DNA of 46,556 nt, from positions 1 through 46,556 of the forward strand of contig JAJZZH010000213.1 in assembly GCA_021797675.1 (NCBI GenBank). Reading direction: 5' to 3'. The position numbers were made by a program, and so were the translations under genes. The notes beneath the pieces were generated by a model. The model was not told the DNA's origin, did no database searches, and saw nothing but the letters and a program-made list of their open reading frames with translations. The stretch is from Bacillota bacterium. Its GTDB lineage: Bacteria > Bacillota > Sulfobacillia > Sulfobacillales > Sulfobacillaceae. Shown here piece by piece: positions 23,564 through 32,699 of this stretch. Numbering within the stretch: the first letter of the stretch is position 1; each line of letters opens with the position of its first letter.

Positions 23564-26239
23564 ATGGCGTCCAATGTGAGGGAAATACTTATTTACCATC
23601 ATTCTCATCTGGATGTAGGCTTTACGCAGCATTCTTCAACGGTTTGGGGTCGACAGCGCGACTACTTGCGCACGGCTATGGACTTGGCGGAAAAGTATGC
23701 CGAAGGTGCTGAAGGCGAACGCTTCAAATGGACGTGCGAGAGCACCGCGTCCGTCGAAGATTTTTTGCTCCGTGCCTCGTCGGATGAAATCGACCGCTTG
23801 GTCGGGTTGTGCCGCCGGGGTCTGATTGAAATCACGGCCATGTTTGGCAATACGACGCCATTACTCACATTACCGGAATTGGTGGCGAGTTTTCACCCCG
23901 TGATAACGATGCGTCAAGACTTTGGGATTCCGATCACCGCGGCGGTGAATCACGATGTCAACGGACAGTCCTGGATGCTACCGGAGCTATTGAAGGCCCT
24001 CGGCGTTGAATTTTTGCTGATGGGGATTAACAAAGACTTGGCGCGCCCTCCGCTTCCCCGTCCGCGCGGTTTTTGGTGGCAGGGGGCGAATGGTACGGAA
24101 TTGTTGGTGTGGAACGGAGAACACTATGGGTGGGGCCAATATTGTGGGATTCCTCGTGCAGGGTGGTATTCAAAGCCCATCGACCTAGAGTTTTCTCGTC
24201 ATCGGGTAACGGAATATTTAGCGCAGCTTAACGCAGACGCCTATCCTTATGACTTCGCGGTACTTTCAGTGACCAACATGGTGACCTGGGATAACGATAG
24301 TCCCAACGAGGAATTGGTAGCTTTTGTGCGCGAATGGAATCGGCGGGGATGGGATCCTACACTGCGTTTAGTCACTCCGGTGGACATTTATACTCGCCTT
24401 AGGACAGCGTCCCGGCAAACCGTTCCCACCCAGAGGGGCGAATGGACCGACTGGTGGGGTTATGGCGTTGGATCCAGCGCTCGCGAAACGGCGCTCAAGG
24501 GCTGGGCCAGCCGAGTCTGGGAAGGGGCTAGCGTCCTGCGGAGTGTGTCCTCGGCGGGATTGAAGGCCGAGGAACGGCGGGAATTCGAGGGCGGAAACTC
24601 GGACGTCATCCGGAACCTATTGCTGTACAGCGAGCATACGTGGGGGAGCGCCTTCAGCATCTCGGACCCGGATGCGATTGACAGCGTAGGGCAGTGGCAC
24701 ACCAAAGGCGGCTATGCCTACGACGCCGCCGCCGAGGCATGGCGTCTGTGGGTCCTGGCAAGTCGCTCTCTGAGCCAACGCGTGCAGGGGCCGGACCCCG
24801 GCATGCTTCTCTTTAATCCGCTGCCGTGGAAACTTCTCCAGCGCGTGGTTGTGCCGAAACTGGCGGAAAAGAATGGGCGGGGAAGCGTTTGGCCGTTACA
24901 CAACTGGAATCTCGACCTCGAGATGACCAATCCGGTAAGTCCGGTCGCTGTTCGAGAATACGTCGATTATGGATTGGTAGAGTTGCCTGCGGTGGGATAT
25001 CGGACGTTGCCGTTGGCACCTCCCGAACCCGCGCCGTCTGCGAATTTGAAGGTGGACCGTTGGTCGCTAGAGAATTCGATGATCCGACTGAGCATTGACC
25101 CGCGATCAGGAGGCATTACCAGTCTCGTCACGCTATCGGACCAATTCGAGTGGTGCGATCAAACTCACGTTCTCAAAGTGGGAGAATACGTATACCACCG
25201 CGTCGACTCCGTCCATCGCCGACGCCATCTCCAACCGGGGAACCCACCTCGAGATGTGCGGCCTGACCTGGCACTTTGGCAAGGACCTCCGCCACGCGTG
25301 GTGCGGCAAGGGGTGACCCACGGTCCGGGGTTGGTCACGTTTTTCGTGGAATTACAGGCTCATGCGATGAAATCGCTGGAGGTTTCCTACACGCTATACG
25401 AAGCCATGCCCTGGGTTGATGTGCAATACGCGTTTGCCAAGGAAATGACGGCCGATGCGATTGAAGCATTGTACGTAGCCTTTCCCTTCCAACTCTCCGA
25501 GGCGCGCCTGCGCTATGAATCCGGCGGCGCTGTCGTCGAAGCCGAAAAGGACCAATTGCCCATTGCTTGCCGAGACTTTATGAGCGTGCAAGGTTGGATG
25601 GATCTGAGCAACGATGATCGGGGCATCACCCTGGCCCTTCCTGACACTCCGTTAATCTGCTGGGGCGAATTCCCGGTGGGGTCTTACGCCGAACACGCCC
25701 CAGTCGGGTCGTCCTTCTTGCTAAGTTGGGTGATGAATAACTATTGGCATGCGAATTTTAAAGCTAACCAAGCGGGGCGGCTAGTAACCCGGTACCGCAT
25801 CGTGCCGCATTGCAATCCATTCGATGTGGCTGTAGCGGTACAGATCGGCGCTTCGGCGGGGTTGCCTCTGTTTGCGTCGGCGCTAACCTGCGGCGAGGCG
25901 GGGACGTTGGACACACCGACGCGGGATCTCCCGCCAACGCAACAACTGTTGCAGTTGGAACCGAACAGTGTGCGGTTGGTGCAGGTGCGCGCTGTGACCC
26001 AGGACATCCACGAATTAACGTGGCACGTGGATTTGCAACCATTGTGTTCGGTATCGGGAGGTAAAATCCGATTTCCAGCGTTCGGGCCGGTGGTCGCACT
26101 TTGGCGTTGCAGTCTTGATGGAACCACCAAGCTAAGGGCCTTGGCTACGACGGCGGACGGCGCAGGCTTGTGGGATGGTGAAGCTGGGGAAATAGTGTCT
26201 CTGAGAATTCGTTGCCGCTCGCAAGTATCAGAATCATAG
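23564..26239 (+). CDS. Glycoside hydrolase family 38-like alpha-mannosidase, first
   Basis: An 891-residue protein from ATG 23564 with AGGGAG upstream. The N-terminal GH38 catalytic domain shows HHSHLDVGFTQ (zinc ligands His15 and Asp17), AVNHDVNGQSWMLPELLKALG with the likely nucleophile Asp131, GFWWQGANGTELLVWNGEHYGWG and LYSEHTWGSA with a possible fourth zinc ligand. The C-terminal half is a beta-sandwich domain. The motif style (HSHLDVG, NHDVNGQSW) is that of the divergent GH38 group and is unlike the second GH38 protein in this window. It would release alpha-mannose or a related sugar from oligosaccharides; no signal peptide is present. It leads block B. Confidence 0.85.
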   Translation: MASNVREILIYHHSHLDVGFTQHSSTVWGRQRDYLRTAMDLAEKYAEGAEGERFKWTCESTASVEDFLLRASSDEIDRLVGLCRRGLIEITAMFGNTTPLLTLPELVASFHPVITMRQDFGIPITAAVNHDVNGQSWMLPELLKALGVEFLLMGINKDLARPPLPRPRGFWWQGANGTELLVWNGEHYGWGQYCGIPRAGWYSKPIDLEFSRHRVTEYLAQLNADAYPYDFAVLSVTNMVTWDNDSPNEELVAFVREWNRRGWDPTLRLVTPVDIYTRLRTASRQTVPTQRGEWTDWWGYGVGSSARETALKGWASRVWEGASVLRSVSSAGLKAEERREFEGGNSDVIRNLLLYSEHTWGSAFSISDPDAIDSVGQWHTKGGYAYDAAAEAWRLWVLASRSLSQRVQGPDPGMLLFNPLPWKLLQRVVVPKLAEKNGRGSVWPLHNWNLDLEMTNPVSPVAVREYVDYGLVELPAVGYRTLPLAPPEPAPSANLKVDRWSLENSMIRLSIDPRSGGITSLVTLSDQFEWCDQTHVLKVGEYVYHRVDSVHRRRHLQPGNPPRDVRPDLALWQGPPPRVVRQGVTHGPGLVTFFVELQAHAMKSLEVSYTLYEAMPWVDVQYAFAKEMTADAIEALYVAFPFQLSEARLRYESGGAVVEAEKDQLPIACRDFMSVQGWMDLSNDDRGITLALPDTPLICWGEFPVGSYAEHAPVGSSFLLSWVMNNYWHANFKANQAGRLVTRYRIVPHCNPFDVAVAVQIGASAGLPLFASALTCGEAGTLDTPTRDLPPTQQLLQLEPNSVRLVQVRAVTQDIHELTWHVDLQPLCSVSGGKIRFPAFGPVVALWRCSLDGTTKLRALATTADGAGLWDGEAGEIVSLRIRCRSQVSES

Positions 26240-26262
26240 ACTAACTTCCGTGCCCACACAAC

Positions 26263-26526
26263 GCGATCGCTGCGAGAATCCTTGTCGAAGCAGCGGAAAT
26301 GGGGTGATGACTATCGATTAGACGATGTCATCGGAATGCTTCTGGGCATCGGACGCTAGCTGTGGCAATCGTGGGGTTTCAGGCACCGAAATTCGCCCCT
26401 GCCCTCAACGTTTATAACATTGAATTGGCCGCGTACCTATTGGCTTCCATTCCACTGGCGATTCTGTTCATCTTTCTGATGAAGTACTTTATTCAGGGAA
26501 TGACCAGCGGCTCCATCAAAATGTAA
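26263..26526 (+). pseudogene. Stub of a MalG-type sugar ABC transporter permease
   Basis: One frame gives ARILVEAAEMG, which resembles the cytoplasmic EAA loop of carbohydrate permeases, then two stop codons (26305-26310), and after a short unreadable stretch VAIVGFQAPKFAPALNVYN, IELAAYLLASIPLAILFIFL and MKYFIQGMTSGSIKM, ending at TAA 26524-26526. The last part is the typical final membrane segment and terminus of MalG-like permeases (FIFLQRYFVQGITAGAVKG pattern). About 200 residues and the intervening helices are missing. It shows that this locus once encoded a sugar ABC importer. Confidence 0.75.
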
Positions 26527-26599
26527 CCGACGAGTGACACGATAGGGACGACGGGACAACGATGTTTGGTTGATCTGTGAACTGAGAGGGGAGTGCATC

Positions 26600-26644
26600 A
26601 TGAGCATGCTGGGTAACGTCCGAGGGGATATTGCGACTTTATGA
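26600..26644 (+). other. Short 14-codon ORF with a good ribosome binding site
   Basis: ATG 26600 follows GAGGGGAG at a suitable distance and reads MSMLGNVRGDIATL before TGA. It is too short to identify. It is probably the surviving 5' end of a gene deleted along with the permease; a leader peptide is the alternative. Confidence 0.35.
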
Positions 26645-26705
26645 CACCAACGACAGGATCCAACGTCGGAGCCCATTGGAGACCAAGGACGGAAAGGAGT
26701 CTTGC

Positions 26706-27449
26706 GTGCAAGCATGGGTGGTCGGAGGAACGTCAGGTATCGGTGCGGCGACGGTCCAGCTGTTGCGTAAACGGGAAATGTCAGTGATGGTGATGTCCAA
26801 TGACATTCGTTCAGGTCAGCGGTTACGGACGCAAGGGATCTCCTTTGAGAGCATTGATTTGGCGGACAGCGGTGGCGTTATCGGCCAGCGCACCCGGGAT
26901 CTATTGTCGCGCTATGGCTTACCTACCTACCTCTTCATGACGGTGGGCCTCACCTGTGAACAAACCGTGATCGATACCTCGCCAGAGGATTGGTTGCGCT
27001 TAACCCGAGTCAATTTACTGGGCATCGCCGAATTCTGTAACACCGTGGCACGTGCCTGGCAAGACGGCGGACCACAGGCCTGGCAGCGCCACCTGGTTAT
27101 CGTAGGGTCGGTCAATGCCGAACGTCCACTGCCGTCCCAAGGCGTTTATAGCGTGATGAAGGCGGGATTGCACGCCTATGCCAAATGCCTGAGTAACGAT
27201 CTGGCAGCGAGCCAGATTCGTGTCAATGTGGTTGCGCCGGGAGCGATTTGGACGCCCATGCAAGCGCCACTCTTGGCGGACGATAGGGATGGTCAAAAAC
27301 GTCGACGCATAGAACAATCCGCCTTGGTGGCGCGGTGGGGTCAGGCGGAGGAGGTGGCCCAGGTGGCGGTCTGGATCGCCGTGGAGAGTCCCCCTTTCTT
27401 GACAGCAGCTGAAGTGGTGGTGGATGGAGGGTATCGGGTCAAGCGGTAG
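26706..27449 (+). CDS. Short-chain dehydrogenase/reductase
   Basis: A 247-residue SDR from GTG 26706 with AAAGGAG upstream. It has the cofactor loop WVVGGTSGIGAATVQLL, the catalytic serine in VIVGSVNAERP, the YSVMK form of the Y-x3-K motif, RVNVVAPGAIWTPMQAP and the C-terminal AAEVVVDGGYRV. The usual NNAG motif after strand 4 is replaced by FMTVG, so the inner cofactor contacts differ. It lies 37 bp before mannonate dehydratase, where it could act as a mannonate oxidoreductase (UxuB-type SDRs are known in Bacillus) or a mannose or lactone dehydrogenase. Specificity cannot be read from the sequence. Confidence 0.85.
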   Translation: MQAWVVGGTSGIGAATVQLLRKREMSVMVMSNDIRSGQRLRTQGISFESIDLADSGGVIGQRTRDLLSRYGLPTYLFMTVGLTCEQTVIDTSPEDWLRLTRVNLLGIAEFCNTVARAWQDGGPQAWQRHLVIVGSVNAERPLPSQGVYSVMKAGLHAYAKCLSNDLAASQIRVNVVAPGAIWTPMQAPLLADDRDGQKRRRIEQSALVARWGQAEEVAQVAVWIAVESPPFLTAAEVVVDGGYRVKR

Positions 27450-27486
27450 TCGGCGGAACGGGGCGATCACGAGGAGAGGAAGGACG

Positions 27487-28533
27487 GTGGGGATCACGAT
27501 GCTACGGTTTGCGGAAATACTTACGGAACCTCGGCCGGTACCATTTTGGACCATGCTCAAACAATTGGGGGTGACGGAAGTCGTCGGGGTGTTGCCGCGT
27601 CAGCATACGGACTGGCGGCGCGCGACGATTGACCGGCCGTGGGATTACGTGCCGTTGGCCCGGTACCAGCAAATGATTGCGGAAGAGGGCCTCACGTTGT
27701 CGGCGATTGAGGATAATCCGCCGATGGATCACCTGCGATATGGGACGGCCGGGGCCGAAGAAGAATTCGAGGCGGTGGCCACGCTCATCAAGAATATGGG
27801 TCGGCTCGGCATCCCCGTCTGGTGCTATAACTGGGCGGTGGCGATTGGCTGGCAGCGTACGTCATCCCGGTTACGGGGCCGGGGCGGCGCCATCGTCTCC
27901 GGGTACGATCACCGGCAGATGGATTTGGCTCCCCCACCGCCGTTGGGACCGGTGACCGCCGACCGGCTCTGGGCGACCTTGGAATCATTTCTGCGGCGGA
28001 TCGTGCCCATTGCCGAGCAGGCGGGAGTCCGGCTTGCCATGCATCCCGACGATCCCCCGGTCTTGCCCAGCATTCGCAGCGTAGCCCGGATCATGAACAC
28101 CGTCGACGCGTTCGAACGCCTGCTTGCCCTGGTGCCCAGTCCGGCCAATGGCATCACGCTATGCCAGGGGAACTTCAGCCTGATGACCGAGCAGTTGCCG
28201 CAGGTCATCCGCGCGTTGGGAACCTCGGGACGCGTATATTTTGTGCATTTTCGAGACGTGCGGGGTACCCCCGAAAACTTCGTGGAAACCTTTATCGACG
28301 ACGGTCCCACCGACATGGCAGCGTGCATGCGAGCGTACCGCGACCTGGCCTTCGACGGGATCGTGCGTACGGATCATACGCCCACCTTGGCGGGCGACGA
28401 CGCCGAAGTGGCGGGCTATTCTCACTTGGCGCGGTTGCACGCGCTCGGATATCTGGCTGGCCTGCGCGATGCCGTATTTTCCGAGCATGCTCCGGCTAGC
28501 CCAACCCCGGCGAGCGACGGCAGTCGCCCGTAA
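27487..28533 (+). CDS. uxuA: Mannonate dehydratase
   Basis: A 348-residue UxuA-family enzyme that converts D-mannonate to 2-keto-3-deoxy-D-gluconate, with Mn2+ or Fe2+. The recognisable motifs are LSAIEDNPPMDHLRYG, VWCYNWAVAIGWQRTSSRLRGRGG, the metal-site blocks RLAMHPDDPP and ITLCQGNFS, VYFVHFRDVRGTPENFVETF and VRTDHTPTLAGDD. The GTG at 27487 is preferred because GAGGAG lies 10 bp upstream; an ATG at 27499 is the alternative. The protein is slightly shorter than E. coli UxuA (394 residues). It sits between an SDR and an FGGY kinase and precedes KDPG aldolase, which places the route mannonate to KDG to KDPG in this operon. Confidence 0.95.
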   Translation: MGITMLRFAEILTEPRPVPFWTMLKQLGVTEVVGVLPRQHTDWRRATIDRPWDYVPLARYQQMIAEEGLTLSAIEDNPPMDHLRYGTAGAEEEFEAVATLIKNMGRLGIPVWCYNWAVAIGWQRTSSRLRGRGGAIVSGYDHRQMDLAPPPPLGPVTADRLWATLESFLRRIVPIAEQAGVRLAMHPDDPPVLPSIRSVARIMNTVDAFERLLALVPSPANGITLCQGNFSLMTEQLPQVIRALGTSGRVYFVHFRDVRGTPENFVETFIDDGPTDMAACMRAYRDLAFDGIVRTDHTPTLAGDDAEVAGYSHLARLHALGYLAGLRDAVFSEHAPASPTPASDGSRP

Positions 28534-28601
28534 CCCGGCTCGCCGGCGAGGCGCGTGCGGGAAGCATTCAGCAAGGGAAACCAGAGAGGGAAGGCAGGAC
28601 C

Positions 28602-30080
28602 GTGGGAAGCTATCTCGGTATCGATGTGGGGACGACGGCGGTGAAGGTGGGGCTGAGGACCGCGGTAGGAACGTGGATCGCGCGTTCCAGTCTCGTCCCC
28701 GGAGCGGCTTCGGCCGTCGCCCGCGGCGAAATCGACCCCGAAGCCTGGTGGGTGGCTTTACGCGACGCCTTGACGGGCTTGCGCGACGAGATGTCGCTGT
28801 CCGACGTGGTCGCCATCGCGCTGATCGGGAACACCCCGACCCTGGTGCTGGTGGATGCGGCCGGGGAACCCGTCGGTTCCGCGCTATTGTGGAGTGATAC
28901 GCGGGCCCAGCGGGAGGCGGATGAATTGCGGCGAGAACGCTCGCCGGCCGCGTGGATTGCGCTGTATGGGGGGTATCTCCCGGTGTCGGCGGCGTATCCT
29001 TCGGCGAAATTGCGCTGGCTCCAGCGCCATCGCCCCCAGTGGCTCGCCCGCACGGCGCAAATCTTGCAGCCGAAGGATTTTCTGAACTGGCGCCTCACCG
29101 GGGTGATGGCGGGCGATCGGTGGACCTCCAAGGGGTTGGTCCGACTCAGGCCGGAAGACGGCGGGCTAAGTCCCTTGGAGGCGGTCGGCTTGCCCAGCGG
29201 TCTTGCGCCCCCATGTTACCGGCCCATCGATGTGATCGGCCAGGTCACCCCGCGCGCCAGCGCCGCCACCGGGCTGCCCGCGGGCGCGGCGGTGGCGGCG
29301 GGCTGGAGCGATACCCTGGGGGCCGTCTTGTCCCTGGGATTGAGCGACACCGACGGCTTCGTCCTTAGCGGGACCTCCGAGAGTATCGGACTCTTAACCC
29401 GCCGCGGCTTTCCGGCGGCGTCCACCGTGTTTTGCCCGCCGGTGTGGGATTCCGGGTACCACATTCTCTACGGCCCCACGTCGGCGGGGCTCGCGACGGT
29501 GACGTGGGCCAGCGAGGTGCTAGGACTGCCCTTGCTCGACGATGCGCCGGCCGAGATCGCCGACGCGGCGCATCACCCGATCTTCGTGCCGTTCTTGTTC
29601 GGCCAGCGCAGTCCGGGATGGGATGATCAGGTGCGGGGAGCGTGGCTCAACCTGGATTTGCAGACGACCCGCGCCGCGTTGGGATCGGCGGTGTTGGAAG
29701 GGGTGGTCGCCACCGAGCGGGACGTCTTGGAGGCCGCGGAGACGGTGGCCGGGACCCGGTGCCGGCGGATTGCCGTCACCGGCGGCGGGTCCCACAGCGC
29801 CGCGCTGAACCGATGGCGCGCCGCCTACTTGCCGGCGCCGGTGTTCACGGTGGCATCCGAGCCCGTGTGGGGGGCCGCCCAGTTGGCGTATTGGGCCCAG
29901 CACCCGGCGACGTTTCCCGCGCTGGGCCTGGGGCCGCCGCCGATGTGGACCGCCGTGGATCCCGATCCCGCCCTGCAAGCCCGCTACGCCACGTACCGCA
30001 ACGCGCAGCAGGCCGTGTTGACCTACACCGCCGCGCAAGCCGGAGCCGGCGAAGAAGAAGGAGGCAGAGTTCATGGATGA
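28602..30080 (+). CDS. FGGY-family carbohydrate kinase
   Basis: A 492-residue ATP-dependent sugar kinase from GTG 28602 with GGAAGG upstream. N-terminal SYLGIDVGTTAVKVGL is the phosphate-binding start of FGGY kinases; SALLWSDTRAQREADEL and LQPKDFLNWRLTGVMAGDRW form the substrate site; the C-terminal half has LSGTSESIGLLTRRG, FGQRSPGWDDQVRGAWLNL and the adenosine site RIAVTGGGSHSAALNRWRAAYL. It is closest in style to xylulokinases and gluconokinases. The gene order (uxuA, kinase, KDPG aldolase) suggests it phosphorylates KDG to KDPG, a step usually done by a PfkB-type kinase, which is absent here. This role is inferred. It overlaps the aldolase gene by 8 bp. Confidence 0.9.
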   Translation: MGSYLGIDVGTTAVKVGLRTAVGTWIARSSLVPGAASAVARGEIDPEAWWVALRDALTGLRDEMSLSDVVAIALIGNTPTLVLVDAAGEPVGSALLWSDTRAQREADELRRERSPAAWIALYGGYLPVSAAYPSAKLRWLQRHRPQWLARTAQILQPKDFLNWRLTGVMAGDRWTSKGLVRLRPEDGGLSPLEAVGLPSGLAPPCYRPIDVIGQVTPRASAATGLPAGAAVAAGWSDTLGAVLSLGLSDTDGFVLSGTSESIGLLTRRGFPAASTVFCPPVWDSGYHILYGPTSAGLATVTWASEVLGLPLLDDAPAEIADAAHHPIFVPFLFGQRSPGWDDQVRGAWLNLDLQTTRAALGSAVLEGVVATERDVLEAAETVAGTRCRRIAVTGGGSHSAALNRWRAAYLPAPVFTVASEPVWGAAQLAYWAQHPATFPALGLGPPPMWTAVDPDPALQARYATYRNAQQAVLTYTAAQAGAGEEEGGRVHG

Positions 30081-30714
30081 CGCTATCCGGGTGGTGAAGG
30101 CGGCGCGGGTGGTCCCCATCATCCGCACGAACACGGCGGACGAGGCCTACGCCCTGGCGCGGATCGTCGTCGAGGCGGGCGTTCCGATCATCGAACTGAC
30201 GATGACCATCCCGGACGTGCTGGGAGTGGTTGCGGCCTGCCGGCGGGACTTCCCGTCGGCGGTGGTGGCCGTGGGCACGGTGCGCACGGGCGCCGAGGCG
30301 CGCGACGCGATTGGGGCGGGAGCGATGCTGCTGGTTACCTACAAAGCTTCCGAGCCGGTGGCGCAGGTGGGGCGCGATTACGGCATTCCGTACATTCTGG
30401 GAGCCGCCACGCCGACTGAGGTGGACCGCTGTTTAGAGCTCGGCAGCCAGGTGGTCAAGTGGTTCCCGGCCGAGAGCTGGGGGATCGCGGGCCTCAAGTA
30501 CCTGCGCGGCCCCTTGCCGGAGGTCGAGTGCCTGGTCACCGGCGGGATCGCGCTGGATCGCATCGGCGCTTGGTTGGCAGCGGGGGCGGTGGCCGTGGGT
30601 CTGGGCGGCGCTTTGCTGGCTCCCGGAGTGGGGCAGGCGTCCGTCATCACGAGTCGGGTGCAGGCGGCTTGGCGATGGGCCCATGCGGATCAAGTCCGCG
30701 GGGACGGTCCGTGA
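30073..30714 (+). CDS. eda: 2-keto-3-deoxy-6-phosphogluconate aldolase
   Basis: A 213-residue class I aldolase that splits KDPG (and related 2-keto acids) into pyruvate and glyceraldehyde 3-phosphate. Visible are VVPIIRTNTADEAYALARIV, IIELTMTIPDVL with the catalytic Glu41, VGTVRTGAEARDAI (variant of VGAGTVL), GIPYILGAATPTEVDRCLELG and QVVKWFPAES with the Schiff-base Lys129. Start ATG 30073 with AAGGAGG upstream, overlapping the kinase stop by 8 bp, so translation is coupled. Length and motifs fit the KDPG/KHG aldolase family. It completes an Entner-Doudoroff-type lower branch for the KDG made by UxuA. Confidence 0.94.
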   Translation: MDDAIRVVKAARVVPIIRTNTADEAYALARIVVEAGVPIIELTMTIPDVLGVVAACRRDFPSAVVAVGTVRTGAEARDAIGAGAMLLVTYKASEPVAQVGRDYGIPYILGAATPTEVDRCLELGSQVVKWFPAESWGIAGLKYLRGPLPEVECLVTGGIALDRIGAWLAAGAVAVGLGGALLAPGVGQASVITSRVQAAWRWAHADQVRGDGP

Positions 30715-30746
30715 TCCGCGGGCGATAGCAAGCAGGAGGGCGTGAA

Positions 30747-31784
30747 ATGCCACACGGCCGGCGAAAAGCAAAAAGAAGGGGGGGGGTGCGGATGCGAGCC
30801 TTGCAGATTCGAGGGCAACAGGATGTGGCCCTCGTCGATTTGCCCCCGGAAGCCATGGCCGACGGCATGGTCCGGGTGGCGGTCGACCGCGTCGGACTCT
30901 GTGGAACGGACTTTGCGTTGACGGCGGGGACGTTGGGACTCAATGTGCTGCCGGTGGTGCCTGGGCATGAGGTGTTGGGCACGGTGGTCGCGTCCCGCAG
31001 TGCCGCGCTGCGGGTGGGCAAACGGGTGATTTTGGATCCCTTGTTGAATTGCGGCCACTGTCCGGCGTGCGGTCAGGGCCATCCCCAATGGTGTTCCGCG
31101 GTGGGCGTAATCGGGGTGGTGCGCGATGGGGGCGCGCGGGAGGAAATGGTCTTGCCGGCCGAGCGTTGGTTGCCCTGGCCGGCCGAATTGCCGCTCGACG
31201 CGGGGGTGTTGGTGGAGCCGGCGCAGGTCGTGGCCACCATCGTGCAGGCGATGGGGGCGACGGTTCCGGAGCAGATGCTGCTGGTCGGCACCGGGGCGCT
31301 CGGACTGATGCTGGTGCGGGTCTTGCGGCAGCAATGGCCGGCGACCACGCTATGGGTGCATGACACCGTGCCCGAACGCCGCGACCGGGCGCTTGCCCTC
31401 GGAGGACGCGACTGGCATCCCGGGGTGGGCCCCGCCTTGGACGTCGTCGTCGACGGGGTAGGGGCGAGCGACACCCTGGCGCTTGCGGCGGAATCGGTGC
31501 GGGCCGGAGGCCATATCGTCGTTTACGGCGTGCCCAAGGCGGACACCCTGCTCCCGTCGCCCGCGGGGCTCTTTCGCAAGAACGTGCGGATGACCTTTAG
31601 CCGGTTGTATACGCACGATTTTGCCCAGGCGATGGCCTGGGTGGCCAACGGGGTCATCCGCCCCCAGGAGGTGGTGTCGGATCGCCTCGCGTTGGAGGAG
31701 GCGGCGGAGTTCTTGCGGGAGCGGCGATGGAATGCCCCCGCGCGGTGGGGCAAGACGCTGATTCGGGTGCGGGACGGCGAGTAA
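30747..31784 (+). CDS. Zinc-dependent medium-chain alcohol/sugar dehydrogenase
   Basis: A 345-residue medium-chain dehydrogenase. ATG 30747 has GGAGG 7 bp upstream, adding a basic 15-residue leader; ATG 30792 is the alternative start. The catalytic zinc site is GLCGTDFALTAG, GHEVLG and VEPAQVVATIV. The structural zinc site is NCGHCPACGQGHPQWC (four cysteines). The nucleotide loop is LVGTGALGLM with WVHDTVPERRDRAL after it. Related enzymes oxidise threonine, sorbitol, galactitol or aldoses. In this operon it could make mannonate from mannose through the lactone, or handle another sugar acid. The residues that set specificity cannot be read with certainty. Confidence 0.9.
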   Translation: MPHGRRKAKRRGGVRMRALQIRGQQDVALVDLPPEAMADGMVRVAVDRVGLCGTDFALTAGTLGLNVLPVVPGHEVLGTVVASRSAALRVGKRVILDPLLNCGHCPACGQGHPQWCSAVGVIGVVRDGGAREEMVLPAERWLPWPAELPLDAGVLVEPAQVVATIVQAMGATVPEQMLLVGTGALGLMLVRVLRQQWPATTLWVHDTVPERRDRALALGGRDWHPGVGPALDVVVDGVGASDTLALAAESVRAGGHIVVYGVPKADTLLPSPAGLFRKNVRMTFSRLYTHDFAQAMAWVANGVIRPQEVVSDRLALEEAAEFLRERRWNAPARWGKTLIRVRDGE

Positions 31785-31814
31785 GCGCGGCGGCCTAGAA
31801 AGGAGCGTGACCAG

Positions 31815-32573
31815 ATGGGAGAGCCAGCGCCGGTGGTGGTGGTGACCGGAGCGAGCCGAGGCATCGGGCGGGCAGTGGCGGAAGCGTTGGCCCGGGAGGG
31901 TGCCTGGGTGTGGGCCATCGCCCGGGACGGTGGGGCGTTGGCGGATGTGGTGACCGCCATTCGTGAGGCAGGGGGGCGGGCTGACCCGCTGATCTATGAT
32001 CTCTTGGAGATTCAACAGGCCCCCCGCATCGTGGGAGAAATCGTCGATCGCGCGGGCGCGATCGACGGCTTGGTGAATAATGCCGGCACGACGCGCCGCG
32101 GCCCGCTGACCACGATTACCCCCGACGACTATGAGACGGTGATGGGGGTCAATGTGAAGGGGCTCCTGTTTTTCACCCAAGCGGTGGTGGCATCGATGGC
32201 CTCTGGGGGAGCGATCGTCAATCTGGCATCGCTCAATGCGTTTGACGTATTAAAAGGGGCTGGGCTCTATGCGGCCAGCAAAGCGGCGGTGGTGCAGCTG
32301 ACGCGGGCGATGGCCATCGACTTCGCCGACCGCGGCATCCGTGTCAACGCGGTGGCGCCGGGCTTTATTGAAACCGACTTCAACGCCGCGTTGTGGGCGC
32401 GGCCGGAACTCCGCGGATGGGTCACCGCGAATACCCCGTTGCAGCGCCTGGGCCGGCCCGACGATGTGGTGGGCGTGATCCGCTTTTTGCTGAGCCCTGA
32501 CAGTCAGTTCGTGAACGGGGCGGTGTACGTGGTCGACGGGGGATTCCTGCCGACACGGTTGTGGCCGCTGTAG
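31815..32573 (+). CDS. Short-chain dehydrogenase, KduD/UxuB-like
   Basis: A 252-residue classical SDR from ATG 31815 with AAAGGAG upstream. All family motifs are present: VVVTGASRGIGRAVAEAL, LVNNAGTTRRGPL, VNLASLNAFDV with catalytic serine, YAASKAAVVQLTRAMAIDF (Y-x3-K) and RVNAVAPGFIETDFN, ending GAVYVVDGG. Its order after the aldolase and zinc dehydrogenase suggests oxidation or reduction of a sugar acid such as 2-keto-3-deoxygluconate, or the mannonate-fructuronate step; SDRs do both in Gram-positive bacteria. It is more canonical than the SDR at 26706, so the two are likely to have different substrates. Confidence 0.92.
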   Translation: MGEPAPVVVVTGASRGIGRAVAEALAREGAWVWAIARDGGALADVVTAIREAGGRADPLIYDLLEIQQAPRIVGEIVDRAGAIDGLVNNAGTTRRGPLTTITPDDYETVMGVNVKGLLFFTQAVVASMASGGAIVNLASLNAFDVLKGAGLYAASKAAVVQLTRAMAIDFADRGIRVNAVAPGFIETDFNAALWARPELRGWVTANTPLQRLGRPDDVVGVIRFLLSPDSQFVNGAVYVVDGGFLPTRLWPL

Positions 32574-32699
32574 CGGACGCTGAGATCGGGGCGGGGGGTG
32601 GCCGACGGTCGGACCCTGGCCGGGAAACCCGGGGGAGCGCCCCGAAACCGCCTGCAGCAGGTCGGCACGGCCGACGGCAAGAAGGAAGGAGGCAACGTC

